Positions 16,914 through 25,721 of a stretch of DNA of 46,258 nt are shown here, one piece after another. Positions within the stretch are counted from its first letter, which is position 1; each line of letters begins with the position of its first letter. The notes under the pieces were generated by a model. It did not search any database. It had not been told where the DNA came from and saw only the letters and a program-made list of their open reading frames with translations. The position numbers and the translations under genes are program-made. Source of the DNA: Saccharofermentans sp. (GTDB lineage Bacteria; Bacillota_A; Clostridia; Saccharofermentanales; Saccharofermentanaceae); NCBI GenBank assembly GCA_024692105.1, contig JAILMZ010000108.1:1-46258 (forward strand), given 5' to 3'.

Positions 16914-18608
16914 TCAATTCTTCGGCTTAACGAGACTAACTGAGATAAGCGCCACTGCCGCCACGGTAAAACAGACCGCAAGCGTGATAAGTCCGGGCAT
17001 GGCAGTTGCCGTGCCTGCCGCAGCACCTCCGGGCATAAAGCCTCCTCCGGCAGGCATGTTGTCGGGAGCAAATTCCTCGGGAATGTCTCCGAAATCAAAA
17101 TCCGCAGGCATGTTCGCAGGGTCGAAATCACCTGCAGGCGGGGCACCGGGCATGCCCTGGTCTGCCTGCCCTGCCTGTCCTGCCGCCCATATGTCGTCAT
17201 CCCAGTTGTCGAATGTCATCACGCCCATCACGGAGACATCTATATCCGAGCCGTCGATTAGTTTCGAGGTGTTGACGCTTTGGCCCATGTTTGTCGAAGG
17301 TATCTCACCGCTGAGCTGTCCGTCAATGCTTTCGGCGCGAAGCTTGATCACGGTGTACAGCATGTCGGCTGCAGCCTCATATTCTTCTGCCGTATAGAAA
17401 GCAGTCGGATCTTCAGCGACAAGAGTGTCTATCTGCGATCTGATGCGAGCGTAAGTCTCGTCGAACCTGCCTCCGTTAACGTATTCATCCGTGAGCATCT
17501 GAAGATAATCGTGGTATTGGGCGAGGTATTCGTCATTCTTGAGGAGCGCATTAAAGAAACGTGTCATCGGGAACGGGCTGTCTATGGCGTCATTAATGAC
17601 GCTGGTGGCGGAAGGCTCAAATCCCATGCCTCCCAAAGAGAGGTTGTAATCCCAGGGGATGATGTTCAGCTGCCCGTTGTATTCGTAGAGGTAGTAGTTG
17701 TGGTTCGATCCTCCCGACAAAGAGTCCATATTGACGGCAAAGATGTGGACCGCCATGTATTTGAGGATGTTATCGACGTCCATGTAAGTCTCGATGTCGT
17801 TGCCCTCGTTTATGTTCTTGAGGGCATTTACGACCCGCTTGTGGTCGGCACTGTTCGTAGCCGTTATCTCGTAATCCCAGATGTTCGAGTATTTGTCCAG
17901 ATCGTCACCGTTGTAGTTAAGATCCGCGCCGCTGTCCGTGACTTTCTCATTGGGGTCTGCTCCGCCGCCGAAATCAAAAGTCTCGGGCTTATAGAGCTCA
18001 CCGTCCTGCGTGCCGTAGTTTCTCATCATGAAGCTCTGCTCGACGCCCTCGAGCGCTAAGTAGACTCCCCAGTAATTGCCGTTGACGGAGACTTTCGCGT
18101 AGTTGTATAAAGACGCGTCTGCACCAAGATAACGGTACATGTCGTAGATGAGCGCTTCCTTCATGCAGGTCGCATCCGCGTAGTTGTTGTTAAGGATCAG
18201 TTTATCAAGGCCAAAGCAAGTCTGCCCGTCGACAAAATGGTCGAACTCAAGCTTCATGCTGAAGCGGTCCGAGTCCGGATCCATAACGATGTTTGCAAGA
18301 CTCGTGTTGCCCTTGGGTCGGATGGCAACGTTCTTGAATTTGGTGCCGTTCACGACAACGTCGCACACATAATACTCTTCACTCATCGCATTCGAGAGCA
18401 TCGTCTCCCAGTCCTCATCGTCCATGATGATGTTGAGTTCGATGATCTCGGAAGTATCGAAGAGTTTGGTCTCGTAGTCCACGCTGACGGCTCTTCCTCC
18501 GAGAAGATCCTCGAGCACGGATGCATACGGAGTCGCCATCAGACACAGGACAGCCGCTAAGACCGTCAGTGCGATGATTATCCTGGTTGTGTGCTTACCT
18601 GCTGTCAT
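16914..18608 (-). CDS. CotH-family kinase-like protein, membrane anchored
   Basis: A 564-residue secreted, membrane-tethered protein of the CotH family, members of which are atypical kinases that phosphorylate proteins outside the cell or in the spore coat. The N-terminal helix (residues ~10-30) is followed by the CotH domain: RPKGNTSL, LNNNYADATCMKEALIYD, GVYLALEGVEQSF, and NHNYYLYEYNGQLNIIPWDYNLS are characteristic. A Pro/Gly/Asp-rich linker (roughly 475-530, with repeated PADFDFG/GMPGAPPAGD) leads to a final helix. The gene lies 11 nt after the DUF4956 gene. CotH, DUF4956 and a VTC polymerase recur together in Bacillota, suggesting one surface-linked system. Confidence 0.9.
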   Translation of the reverse strand: MTAGKHTTRIIIALTVLAAVLCLMATPYASVLEDLLGGRAVSVDYETKLFDTSEIIELNIIMDDEDWETMLSNAMSEEYYVCDVVVNGTKFKNVAIRPKGNTSLANIVMDPDSDRFSMKLEFDHFVDGQTCFGLDKLILNNNYADATCMKEALIYDMYRYLGADASLYNYAKVSVNGNYWGVYLALEGVEQSFMMRNYGTQDGELYKPETFDFGGGADPNEKVTDSGADLNYNGDDLDKYSNIWDYEITATNSADHKRVVNALKNINEGNDIETYMDVDNILKYMAVHIFAVNMDSLSGGSNHNYYLYEYNGQLNIIPWDYNLSLGGMGFEPSATSVINDAIDSPFPMTRFFNALLKNDEYLAQYHDYLQMLTDEYVNGGRFDETYARIRSQIDTLVAEDPTAFYTAEEYEAAADMLYTVIKLRAESIDGQLSGEIPSTNMGQSVNTSKLIDGSDIDVSVMGVMTFDNWDDDIWAAGQAGQADQGMPGAPPAGDFDPANMPADFDFGDIPEEFAPDNMPAGGGFMPGGAAAGTATAMPGLITLAVCFTVAAVALISVSLVKPKN

Positions 18609-18619
18609 GGGCCTGGATA

Positions 18620-19291
18620 TCAGGACATGTAGTCGCCGTTATATGTAACGAGCGTTGCCGATGTAACGCCTTCGATAGCATTGATGCTGTTTACGAAAGA
18701 TGTGTCCTCATTCTTAACCTTTACTTCCGCAGTTACTTCGATGCCGTCTCCGGATACTGTCTTGGACTTTACGACATGCTTTGCAGCAGACTTCTGTACG
18801 ATCTCCATCGCACTCTTCTCTGCTTCTTCACCATTGCAGTTAACGATGAGGATATAAGGCGTGCTCACAAACTTCTTGCTTACGAACAGCACGAGGATGA
18901 TGCCGATGATAACAGAGCCGATAACGGCAAGAGGGATCATGCCGGCGCCTATTACGATACCGACTGCAAGCGACCAGAACAGGAACACTATCTCCATCGG
19001 TTCTTTGATCGCCGCACGGAATCTCACGATTGAAAGCGCACCGACCATGCCGAGAGACAAGACGATGTTCGAAGTGACCGCCATGATAACGAGCGTCGTT
19101 ACAAGCGACAATCCCACGAGAGACATCGCAAATCCGCTCGAGTACATGACTCCGCTGAACGTCTTCTTATACACCACGAAAATAAACAGTCCCAGCACCA
19201 GCGCGAACGCCAGTCCTATCAGGGTATCGATCACGGAAAACTCCGATACGCTCTCTAATAAACTCGATGTGAATATATCTCCGGGTTGCAT
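18620..19291 (-). CDS. DUF4956 membrane protein
   Basis: A 223-residue membrane protein of the DUF4956 family. Four to five helices fill residues ~20-140, including the family hallmark LSLGMVGALSIVRFRAAIKEP. The C-terminal ~85 residues form a soluble domain of alternating strands and helices. AGGAGG lies 9 nt before the ATG. Its gene sits between the VTC polymerase (32-nt gap) and CotH (11-nt gap), the usual arrangement for the family. It is thought to work with the polymerase, perhaps as membrane partner or channel, but this is inference from context. Confidence 0.9.
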   Translation of the reverse strand: MQPGDIFTSSLLESVSEFSVIDTLIGLAFALVLGLFIFVVYKKTFSGVMYSSGFAMSLVGLSLVTTLVIMAVTSNIVLSLGMVGALSIVRFRAAIKEPMEIVFLFWSLAVGIVIGAGMIPLAVIGSVIIGIILVLFVSKKFVSTPYILIVNCNGEEAEKSAMEIVQKSAAKHVVKSKTVSGDGIEVTAEVKVKNEDTSFVNSINAIEGVTSATLVTYNGDYMS

Positions 19292-19323
19292 GGTATGTTT
19301 CCTCCTGTGCTTTTGTTCTGTGT

Positions 19324-20016
19324 TTATCCGAATCTGCGGCTTGCTCCGTATTTCGAGAATGCCAGCTGTCTTGCGTAATCCATCTGTATGATGTCCTGTA
19401 TTATGCCCGGAAGGAATTGGTCGTACTTAACTTCCAGGAGCATGTACTGCGGGGTGTCTGTCGCGCTTATATCGCTGACATCTTTTGTGAGGAATCCCTG
19501 TCCGTAAAGAGATGTCCTTATCTGCGAATCAAAAGTGATCCTTACATTGCCTGCATGATATATATACGGCTCTCTTACGTAGGACACGAGCACTCTGGGC
19601 TTAAGGCGCTGATACCTCATCTTCGCGTAGAACTCTTTTATCAGTTTTTCATCGGAATCTCTCATCCAAACGGTATCACCTGTCAGGATCTTCCTGCATT
19701 CTTCTTCGGTAATCCTCACGTTGCTTTTGAGGCAGAGGTTATTTGTCTTCATCTTCTTCTCGAGCAAAATGAATGACAGGTCGTCATTGTAGTATCTTAT
19801 GCGGAACTTCTCGCGTCTGCCGATACCGTCGATCTTTTCCCTCAAAGCTTTGTCATCGCTGTTATCGAAATAGATGCTCCGGATACGGTATCTCCCGTCT
19901 TCGTCTGTGTGCGGATCGGGCTTCATTATGAGCTTAAGCCGTGACCTCATCGCAGAGTATTCTGCATACGGGATCTCATACTTCAGTTCATGTCTGTAAT
20001 GCCTGATCTGTTCCAT
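19324..20016 (-). CDS. VTC-domain polyphosphate polymerase
   Basis: A 230-residue protein with the VTC catalytic domain, a tunnel-fold enzyme related to the yeast vacuolar transporter chaperone that makes polyphosphate from ATP. The basic and acidic tunnel residues are visible in YRHELKYE, RYRIRSIYFDN, REKFRIRYYN, ILLEKKMK, SYVREPY and LLEVKYD. The start at 20016 has GGGGAG only 4 nt upstream; another in-frame ATG at 20028 is possible and adds four residues. It heads the polymerase/DUF4956/CotH set and lies 52 nt after hydE on the same strand, so all four may be cotranscribed. Confidence 0.9.
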   Translation of the reverse strand: MEQIRHYRHELKYEIPYAEYSAMRSRLKLIMKPDPHTDEDGRYRIRSIYFDNSDDKALREKIDGIGRREKFRIRYYNDDLSFILLEKKMKTNNLCLKSNVRITEEECRKILTGDTVWMRDSDEKLIKEFYAKMRYQRLKPRVLVSYVREPYIYHAGNVRITFDSQIRTSLYGQGFLTKDVSDISATDTPQYMLLEVKYDQFLPGIIQDIIQMDYARQLAFSKYGASRRFG

Positions 20017-20068
20017 TGCGCTCCCCATAATTCGTCTAAGCTATGAATTCTTCTGTAATGTTGTCCCC

Positions 20069-21124
20069 TCAAACAAAATCCGGGTGGTCTCCCCTGCTGT
20101 CCGCGACATGGAAACCTATGCGTTCGACGCGGCGCCTCATGCAGACATTGCACTCTGCCGCTTCTTCGCCCGTGCAGATCTTGCCGTCATAAAGAATGTA
20201 TTTCTCACGCACATTGGAAGGCGACAGGTTGGGCATCATGACATTGGCTCCAGCAAGGATGCCTTTCTCTCTGCCGAGGCTGTCTGCCGTGCCAAGCGCA
20301 GTCGTCGCAGGAAGCAAGACGCTCGGGAACAAGAGCCTTAATACCGAGAGCAGACGGAGCGTAATAACAACGCTGCCTTCGGGTTCATCCCTGAACGGCG
20401 TGTCCTTATGCGGTATGAACGGACCGATGCCTATCATGTGCGGCATGAGTTCCTGCATAAAGACAATGTCTTCGTATATGTGATCGAATGTCTGATGCGG
20501 CGTGCCGACCATTATCCCACAGCCTACCTGGAAACCTATCTCTTTGAGATCTCTTAAGCACTGCTTGCGGTGTGCGCCCGACATGGTCTCGGGGTGGAGC
20601 ATCGAATAATGCTCTTCGTTTGCCGTCTCATGACGCAGGAGATATCTGTCGGCGCCTGCCTCGAAATATCTCTTATAACTCTCATAAGATTTCTCACCGA
20701 TCGAAAGCGTAACGGCACACGAAGGGTGAGCCTCTTTTATCTTTCTTACCAGGTCGCATATCTTGTCGTCGGTATAAAACGGATCTTCTCCGCCCTGCAG
20801 TACAAACGTCCTGAATCCCAGCCTGTCACCGGCATCGCAGCAGGAGAGGATCTCTTCTTCAGAAAGCCTGTATCTGTCCGCGTTTGCATTCCCGCATCTG
20901 ATACCGCAGTAATAGCAGTTGTTCTTACAGTAATTGGTAAATTCGATAAGACCGCGAAGGTATATATCCTTGTGGAAGATCTTCTCTGCAACATCTCTTG
21001 CCGCTTCGAAAAGATACTCCTCGTTATCTTCTCCCTCGCATGTAAAAAGGTATGCAAGATCATCGCGCGTGATGCTGCGCGTTTCCTTGAGGGAATCTAC
21101 GATGTTCTTAAATCTGCTGTCCAT
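20069..21124 (-). CDS. hydE: [FeFe]-hydrogenase maturation radical SAM protein HydE
   Basis: A 351-residue radical SAM enzyme that helps build the H-cluster of [FeFe]-hydrogenase. The 4Fe-4S motif lies in FTNYCKNNCYYCGIRCGN (near residues 62-79, CxxxCxxC), preceded by the HydE-type RGLIEF. Further family features are LQGGEDPF, LRHET, MVGTPHQT, IGIGPFIPH and MMPNLSP. The start at 21124 is chosen for AAGG 7 nt upstream. hydF, hydG and the hydrogenase are not in the window, which is common because the maturation genes are often scattered. Divergent from the YhiN-type flavoprotein. Confidence 0.92.
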   Translation of the reverse strand: MDSRFKNIVDSLKETRSITRDDLAYLFTCEGEDNEEYLFEAARDVAEKIFHKDIYLRGLIEFTNYCKNNCYYCGIRCGNANADRYRLSEEEILSCCDAGDRLGFRTFVLQGGEDPFYTDDKICDLVRKIKEAHPSCAVTLSIGEKSYESYKRYFEAGADRYLLRHETANEEHYSMLHPETMSGAHRKQCLRDLKEIGFQVGCGIMVGTPHQTFDHIYEDIVFMQELMPHMIGIGPFIPHKDTPFRDEPEGSVVITLRLLSVLRLLFPSVLLPATTALGTADSLGREKGILAGANVMMPNLSPSNVREKYILYDGKICTGEEAAECNVCMRRRVERIGFHVADSRGDHPDFV

Positions 21125-21237
21125 GATCTTACCTTGTGACACTGATTGTATCAGATTTTGAGACGCCGTTCCTTCACGATATATGCTTTTTCCTGCCCCT
21201 CCGAGTGTTACAATGCAAGAAGAAAGCGAGGTCTCAG

Positions 21238-22497
21238 GTGGGCATCAGAGTAGGTATAATCGGCGGCGGCGCAGCGGGTCTTTTTACGGCCTGCCAGTTC
21301 AAGCGTCTCGCAGGCGGTAAGGACATCGATATAACCGTTCTTGAGCGCGGCTCTGCATGCGGCATAAAGCTAACTCTCACAGGCCACGGCAGGTGCAATA
21401 TCACCAACCGCAAAGATGCCTCCGAGCTTAAGAAAGGTTTCCACGAAGCAGAGAGATTCATCTATCCTGCCCTGAGAGAATTCGGTCCCGAAGACACGAT
21501 GGCTTTTGTGGAAAAAGACCTTGGCTTGAAGCTTAAAGAAGAAGAAAACAACCGCATCTTCCCCGTCTGCGACAGCGCAGTAAAAGTAAGGGATGCGATT
21601 GTAAGTTATATCTCGGATTCTGCTAAGATCTTATGCAACACCAAGGTCCTGGACATAAAGAAAGACAGCGACTTCAAGGTCGTTACGGACCATGGGGAAT
21701 ATCATTTCGACTACATAGTATTGTCCTGCGGCGGAAGCTCTTTCGCGAAGACGGGATCTTCTGGTGATTCGTACAGGTTTGCAGAAAGCCTGGGGCACAA
21801 GATCGAACCCGTAAGAGGCGCACTCGCGCCCGTGCGTGCCGGCGGTGATTCCGCAGCGCTTTGCAAGACTCTCAGCGGAGTGACGGTCAAGCCCGGAGTA
21901 TCGCTGTACTGCGAAGGCAGGAAGACGGCTTTCCGGAAAGGCGAACTGCTGTTTGCGGATTTCGGCCTGACGGGACCTGCCGTGATGGAGATAGCACGAG
22001 AGATCCCTGCCGACATCAAAGGCAAGGATGTGTATCTTGAACTAGACTTGGTCCCCTACTTGTCTGATGAAGAATTCGACCGGGAACTGCTGGATCTCAT
22101 CGCAGGAAAACCGGATGCGAAGATGATACATCTTCTTGCAAGATACGTCCCCGCATCGGTGACCCGCGAGACCGCTTCAAGAACAGGCACGACAGATCTG
22201 TATGCACAGAGTTTTACAAAAGAAAACCGCAAGAAGATCTGCCGTGAGTACAAGCATCTCAGGATAGATGTTAAGAACGCACCCGAGATCGATAAAGCAT
22301 ACGTCACAAGAGGCGGCGTATCCTTGAAGGAAGTAGACCGCAAGACCATGATGTCCAAGATCGTTCCCGGTGTATATATCATTGGAGAAGCACTCGACGT
22401 CGACGGCATCAGCGGAGGGTACAACCTCCAGGCCTGCATGAGTGAAGCTTATCTTGCCGCTAAGAATATCCTAAGCTCCGAGGCTGTTCAGCCATAA
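21238..22497 (+). CDS. YhiN/HI0933-family FAD-dependent oxidoreductase
   Basis: A 419-residue flavoprotein of the HI0933/YhiN family. The N-terminal FAD-binding Rossmann motif GIIGGGAAGLFTA and the family block KLTLTGHGRCNITN are clear, with SCGGSSFAKTGSSGDSY in the middle and GVYIIGEALDVDGISGGYNLQ at the C-terminus closing the flavin site. The start is a GTG at 21238, backed by GAGG upstream and by the TGTTACAAT promoter box at about 21207-21214; longer in-frame readings would overlap that promoter. Its last 27 nt overlap the end of the convergent gene. The physiological substrate of the family is not known. Confidence 0.92.
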   Translation: MGIRVGIIGGGAAGLFTACQFKRLAGGKDIDITVLERGSACGIKLTLTGHGRCNITNRKDASELKKGFHEAERFIYPALREFGPEDTMAFVEKDLGLKLKEEENNRIFPVCDSAVKVRDAIVSYISDSAKILCNTKVLDIKKDSDFKVVTDHGEYHFDYIVLSCGGSSFAKTGSSGDSYRFAESLGHKIEPVRGALAPVRAGGDSAALCKTLSGVTVKPGVSLYCEGRKTAFRKGELLFADFGLTGPAVMEIAREIPADIKGKDVYLELDLVPYLSDEEFDRELLDLIAGKPDAKMIHLLARYVPASVTRETASRTGTTDLYAQSFTKENRKKICREYKHLRIDVKNAPEIDKAYVTRGGVSLKEVDRKTMMSKIVPGVYIIGEALDVDGISGGYNLQACMSEAYLAAKNILSSEAVQP

Positions 22498-23160
22498 GGC
22501 AAAAGCGATAAATCCCGCTGTCACCAATAGCAGCAAACCTATAAAGATGAATATCCGCTTTGTCCTGATCTCTTTATCCTCACCATGGCTCATAAGGTAC
22601 TGATCCAGATACCTCCTGCGTGTCATCCTGATCAGATTGCCGGCATACAGGCTTGAGCGGTCAGTATCAATAAGCCAGATCTCTCCGCATTTATTGCACT
22701 TGAATTGGTGGTAAGGAAGTCTGGTCGGCTTGTATGTCCCGGCAAGACGCGTGAACGTGCCGCTGTCTACGAGATTCTTTTTGAAAGCTTCGAATTCCTT
22801 ATCCGATGCCACGCTGACAAATTTATTTCCAATCTTCTCGCAATCGCACATCTGCCTGCCCGACAAAACTTTGCCGTCTTCTATCCTGCACATCGGCTCT
22901 CCGTCTGAATCAAATTCTATCGACAGCCCATACCCGCCGCAGTACTCTTCCTGACCGTCCATAAAGCCGGCATTGAGGGGCGAAGGAGTACTGTGAGTCT
23001 TATGGTAGTACCTCATGAATTCGATGATCTCATCGGTGGTAAAAGGAGTGCCGTCCTCCCACGTGAGACCGCCGTGGTTGATAAAGACGATCCTGTCCGG
23101 ATCAGAATGCATTATCACCTTGCGGCCGTTATAATCAATCTCTATATCGTAAAGCGCCAT
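22471..23160 (-). CDS. Single-pass membrane protein with CxxC site, unknown function
   Basis: A 229-residue protein. The N-terminal ~70 residues (INHGGLTWEDGTPFTTDEIIEFMRYY) have an unrecognised fold. A CNKCGEIW motif sits near residue 153, and one membrane helix lies near the C-terminus (IFIFIGLLLLVTAGFIAFAL). The start at 23160 is chosen because an upstream acetyltransferase gene ends at 23162 and the two are probably coupled. The 3' end overlaps the convergent flavoprotein gene by 27 nt. I do not recognise a family. Confidence 0.72.
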   Translation of the reverse strand: MALYDIEIDYNGRKVIMHSDPDRIVFINHGGLTWEDGTPFTTDEIIEFMRYYHKTHSTPSPLNAGFMDGQEEYCGGYGLSIEFDSDGEPMCRIEDGKVLSGRQMCDCEKIGNKFVSVASDKEFEAFKKNLVDSGTFTRLAGTYKPTRLPYHQFKCNKCGEIWLIDTDRSSLYAGNLIRMTRRRYLDQYLMSHGEDKEIRTKRIFIFIGLLLLVTAGFIAFALWLNSLGA

Positions 23161-23161
23161 G

Positions 23162-23608
23162 TCAAAACCCGTATTCCATAAACACGTCTGCGAACTTGTT
23201 ATCATTATACCTTGCAGTGCGCGTAAACCCATACTTCTCATACAGCTTCAATGCATCTTTATATGCAGACATGGAATCAAGAACGACTCTTTTGTAGCCT
23301 CTGTCCTTGGCATAGCACACGGCCGTATCGAGAAGCTTGTATCCGAATCCCCGTCCTCTCAATTCCGATGACAGATATAAGGCTTTCATCTCCGCGGTGG
23401 CATCGTCTATCCTCTTTATCGCGACAGTACCAACAACATCTTTATCATCAAGCAGACACCAGAAACGGTCGAATTCCTTCCCGATGTCATTGTAGAAAGC
23501 ATGCCTTCCGCCGGGCTCGAAATCCTTCCCTATCTCACGGAAGCATCTGTCCGTGAATTCAAACACGGATTCCTTCAGGTTTTCCGAATAGATTACCAAC
23601 TGTTCCAT
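23162..23608 (-). CDS. GNAT-family N-acetyltransferase
   Basis: A 148-residue acetyltransferase. The acetyl-CoA loop reads ELRGRGFGYKLLD (near residues 82-94) after MKALYLSS, and ALKLYEKYGF closes the fold. The start at 23608 has no ribosome binding site but a -10 TATAAT (23620-23615) exactly 6 nt upstream. The next gene begins 1 nt after its stop, so the two are probably cotranscribed. A longer upstream reading would be a translation of the opposite strand's acidic linker and is rejected. The substrate is unknown. Confidence 0.88.
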   Translation of the reverse strand: MEQLVIYSENLKESVFEFTDRCFREIGKDFEPGGRHAFYNDIGKEFDRFWCLLDDKDVVGTVAIKRIDDATAEMKALYLSSELRGRGFGYKLLDTAVCYAKDRGYKRVVLDSMSAYKDALKLYEKYGFTRTARYNDNKFADVFMEYGF

Positions 23609-23623
23609 AGCATGATTATACCA
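23609..23623 (-). promoter_or_regulatory. Extended -10 promoter for leaderless GNAT mRNA
   Basis: TGGTATAAT with -10 at 23620-23615, then catgct and the ATG at 23608. Confidence 0.65.
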
Positions 23624-23705
23624 AGTCCGCATACTCTGTTCCGATTGCTCCGCTTTCTGCAAATAGTGGTAGAATATCGGCGTCATATAAAACCCGGAGG
23701 TAATT

Positions 23706-24560
23706 ATGAAAAAAGAGATTATGGCAACAGTTCTCGCTGCGGCTATGGTGTTCTCTGTAGCAGCTTGCGATAACTCCAAAAGCAAGAAGAAAGACAAAGA
23801 CGATAAAGACGTCGAGATAGAAGAGGAAGAGGAAGAAGAAGACGAGGAGGACGAGTCCGAAGAGACTGAAGAAGAGACGTCTGCGACTGAGACTCCTACG
23901 GAAGGTCCGACCGAAACTACGACCGAGACCTCTGCTGCTTCCAACAACCGCGGAGCTGTAGACACATCTTCGTCCGAATGGTTCGACAAATCCGGACTGA
24001 AGATTACCCAGCAGGGAGATTTTACTTTAACTGCACAGATGATCTTCTACAGCGACAATTCCGTTCAGGACATCGAGATCCCTTGCAATATCGAGATCAC
24101 CGAGACTACAGAAGGCGCGCCTGAAGGATACAAGTATGTCTTCGGTGTCTTCACGATCGACTACAGCGAGTATGCCGATCAGTATGAGAACTGGGATTTT
24201 GTTTCCTGGTTCAGTGCATTTGACCGCTATACAGGCACATCGTTTGAGATCGACCCGTCTGCTACATACGGTGATTCCCAGACGCCCGGCGTGATCCCGA
24301 TCGAGTACGACGGAAAGACCTACGATATCACTTACCTTTTCGGGTACACAAAGAAGAATGGTGTTGGAACCATTTCCGTAACCGTCACCTGCCCCGAGGA
24401 TTACGAAGGCACCGTATTCCAGTGCGGTTCCGGTCCTTGGGAGGTCGTTGATGAGTTTTCACAGATGGACCTTTCAGAAAAGCTCTACACTATCGACGAA
24501 CTTCCGTACTACGATTCCAACGGATATACTTATTTCTACTTCAGCAACACCAACAAGTAA
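23706..24560 (+). CDS. Lipoprotein with acidic low-complexity linker
   Basis: A 284-residue predicted lipoprotein. The signal peptide ends FSVAAC, so Cys21 is lipidated. A Lys-rich stretch follows, then a long Glu/Asp run (EEEEEEEDEEDESEE, about residues 38-60), a Thr/Glu/Pro linker, and a globular domain of ~190 residues that I do not recognise. GGAGG lies 5 nt before the ATG, and a TAGAAT box lies about 45 nt upstream. It is divergent from the GNAT gene and ends at a strong terminator. Such linkers act as cell-wall spanning tethers; the function of the head domain is unknown. Confidence 0.85.
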   Translation: MKKEIMATVLAAAMVFSVAACDNSKSKKKDKDDKDVEIEEEEEEEDEEDESEETEEETSATETPTEGPTETTTETSAASNNRGAVDTSSSEWFDKSGLKITQQGDFTLTAQMIFYSDNSVQDIEIPCNIEITETTEGAPEGYKYVFGVFTIDYSEYADQYENWDFVSWFSAFDRYTGTSFEIDPSATYGDSQTPGVIPIEYDGKTYDITYLFGYTKKNGVGTISVTVTCPEDYEGTVFQCGSGPWEVVDEFSQMDLSEKLYTIDELPYYDSNGYTYFYFSNTNK

Positions 24561-24586
24561 TTCGTTTTGCTCAGAATTCAAAGATC

Positions 24587-24629
24587 GGACTGATTCCTTG
24601 CCCCGTAAGGAGTCAGTCCTTTTATTTTT
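24587..24629 (+). terminator. Rho-independent terminator of the acidic-linker lipoprotein
   Basis: GGACTGATTCCTT pairs with AAGGAGTCAGTCC (one G-U) around a 7-nt loop, followed by TTTTATTTTT. Confidence 0.92.
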
Positions 24630-24637
24630 CATCTTAT

Positions 24638-24826
24638 ATTCAACAGATAGTGCCCTGCCACAGGGATGTTTTTGTTGAATTCGTGGTTAAAACTGCAATT
24701 ATTCAACGAATTAATCCCTGTTGCAGGGATTTTTCTGTTGAATTTTGGGCGAAAACAGCAATCATTCAACAATTAGTGCCCTGTCACAGGGATGTTTTTG
24801 TTGAATTCGTGGTACAATTACAGGTC
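24638..24826. repeat. Three 63-bp tandem units, each with a 43-nt nested hairpin
   Basis: Hairpins occupy 24638-24680, 24701-24743 and 24764-24806. Each opens with ATTCAAC and closes with GTTGAAT, and has an inner CCCTG-N3-CAGGG stem (extended to AATCCCTG/CAGGGATT in the middle copy) and an asymmetric T-rich side. The 20-nt joints between them are also alike (AAAAC-GCAAT core), so this is diverged tandem duplication rather than a CRISPR array. The array ends 12 nt from the radical SAM stop codon and lies between two convergent genes. Confidence 0.9.
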
Positions 24827-25690
24827 GAATATGCTTATCTGCTTATCGGGCAGGTCGTTCATGAACCTGAAGCATTCGTCCGGATCACATATGATACCGT
24901 TATCCCTGCAGGTCTTATGGAAGATCTTCATCAGGTTCCCTGAATTCGGACTTGCCACTTCGTATGCATTGCCATAGGTGCTGCTGTATCTTTCCTTAAG
25001 GCCCGGGAAGTGCTTGTCCAAGGCCGCATAGAAATATTCCCTGTCGCCTTCTCTCAAGGTCACGCCCATGCCAAAGCAGATTATCCCTTTAACTCCTGTG
25101 CGGACACACTCGTTAAGTATGGCCGTAATATTCTCTTCGGTATCGTTAATGAACGGCAGGATGGGAGTCAGCCAGACAACCGTGGGTATCCCCCGCTTCT
25201 GCATCTCTTCCAGGACTTCGATGCGCCTTTTGGTGTTGCACACATTCGGCTCCAAGACGGAGCACAACTCGTCATCATAAGTTGTCAGCGTGATCTGCAC
25301 CACGCACTTTGCATCTTTGTTTATCGCATCAAGAAGATCGATGTCTTCCAGGATCCTGTCGGACTTGGTCTGAACGGCAACACCGAAACCGTGCTTATGG
25401 ATTATCTCCAGACACCTGCGCGTCAGCCGGAGTTCAGTCTCGCAATGCATGTACGGATCTGACATGGAACCCGTACCGATCATGCAGGCTTTCCTCTTGG
25501 ACTTAAGAGCTTTATCCAGCAGCTCGGGCGCGTTCTGCTTTACCTCAACATCTTCGAAACGGTGGTCCATATGGTAGCACTCGCTCCTGCTGTCGCAGTA
25601 GATGCAGCCGTGCGTACAACCGCGGTATATGTTCATACCGTTGTATCCGCCCTTGTTATGGAGTATTCCCTTTGCTTCTTTGAAGTGCAT
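24818..25690 (-). CDS. SplB-like radical SAM protein (COG1533)
   Basis: A 290-residue radical SAM protein with the cluster motif in GCTHGCIYCDSRSECY (near residues 23-38, CxxxCxxC). The following GTGSMSDPYMHCETELRLTR block and VQTKSDRILEDIDLL fit the COG1533 group, which is related to spore photoproduct lyase, although most members have no known reaction. The start at 25690 has no ribosome binding site but an extended -10, TGTTATAAT (TATAAT 25702-25697), 6 nt upstream. It is divergent from the TetR gene. Its 3' untranslated region is the three-hairpin array. Confidence 0.85.
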   Translation of the reverse strand: MHFKEAKGILHNKGGYNGMNIYRGCTHGCIYCDSRSECYHMDHRFEDVEVKQNAPELLDKALKSKRKACMIGTGSMSDPYMHCETELRLTRRCLEIIHKHGFGVAVQTKSDRILEDIDLLDAINKDAKCVVQITLTTYDDELCSVLEPNVCNTKRRIEVLEEMQKRGIPTVVWLTPILPFINDTEENITAILNECVRTGVKGIICFGMGVTLREGDREYFYAALDKHFPGLKERYSSTYGNAYEVASPNSGNLMKIFHKTCRDNGIICDPDECFRFMNDLPDKQISIFDL

Positions 25691-25705
25691 GCAATCATTA
25701 TAACA
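25691..25705 (-). promoter_or_regulatory. Extended -10 promoter for leaderless radical SAM mRNA
   Basis: TGTTATAAT, -10 at 25702-25697, then gattgc and the ATG at 25690. Confidence 0.7.
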
Positions 25706-25721
25706 AACGGCAGCGAACCTA

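Noticed and set aside
23608..23989. Upstream extension of the GNAT gene at 23162-23608
   Set aside because: The extension translates the antisense of the neighbouring lipoprotein's acidic linker into a Ser-rich run and would cross the TATAAT box.
24638..24826. CRISPR array from the regular 43/20-nt repeats and joints
   Set aside because: The joints between the hairpins are similar to each other rather than unique, there are only three units, and no cas gene is seen.
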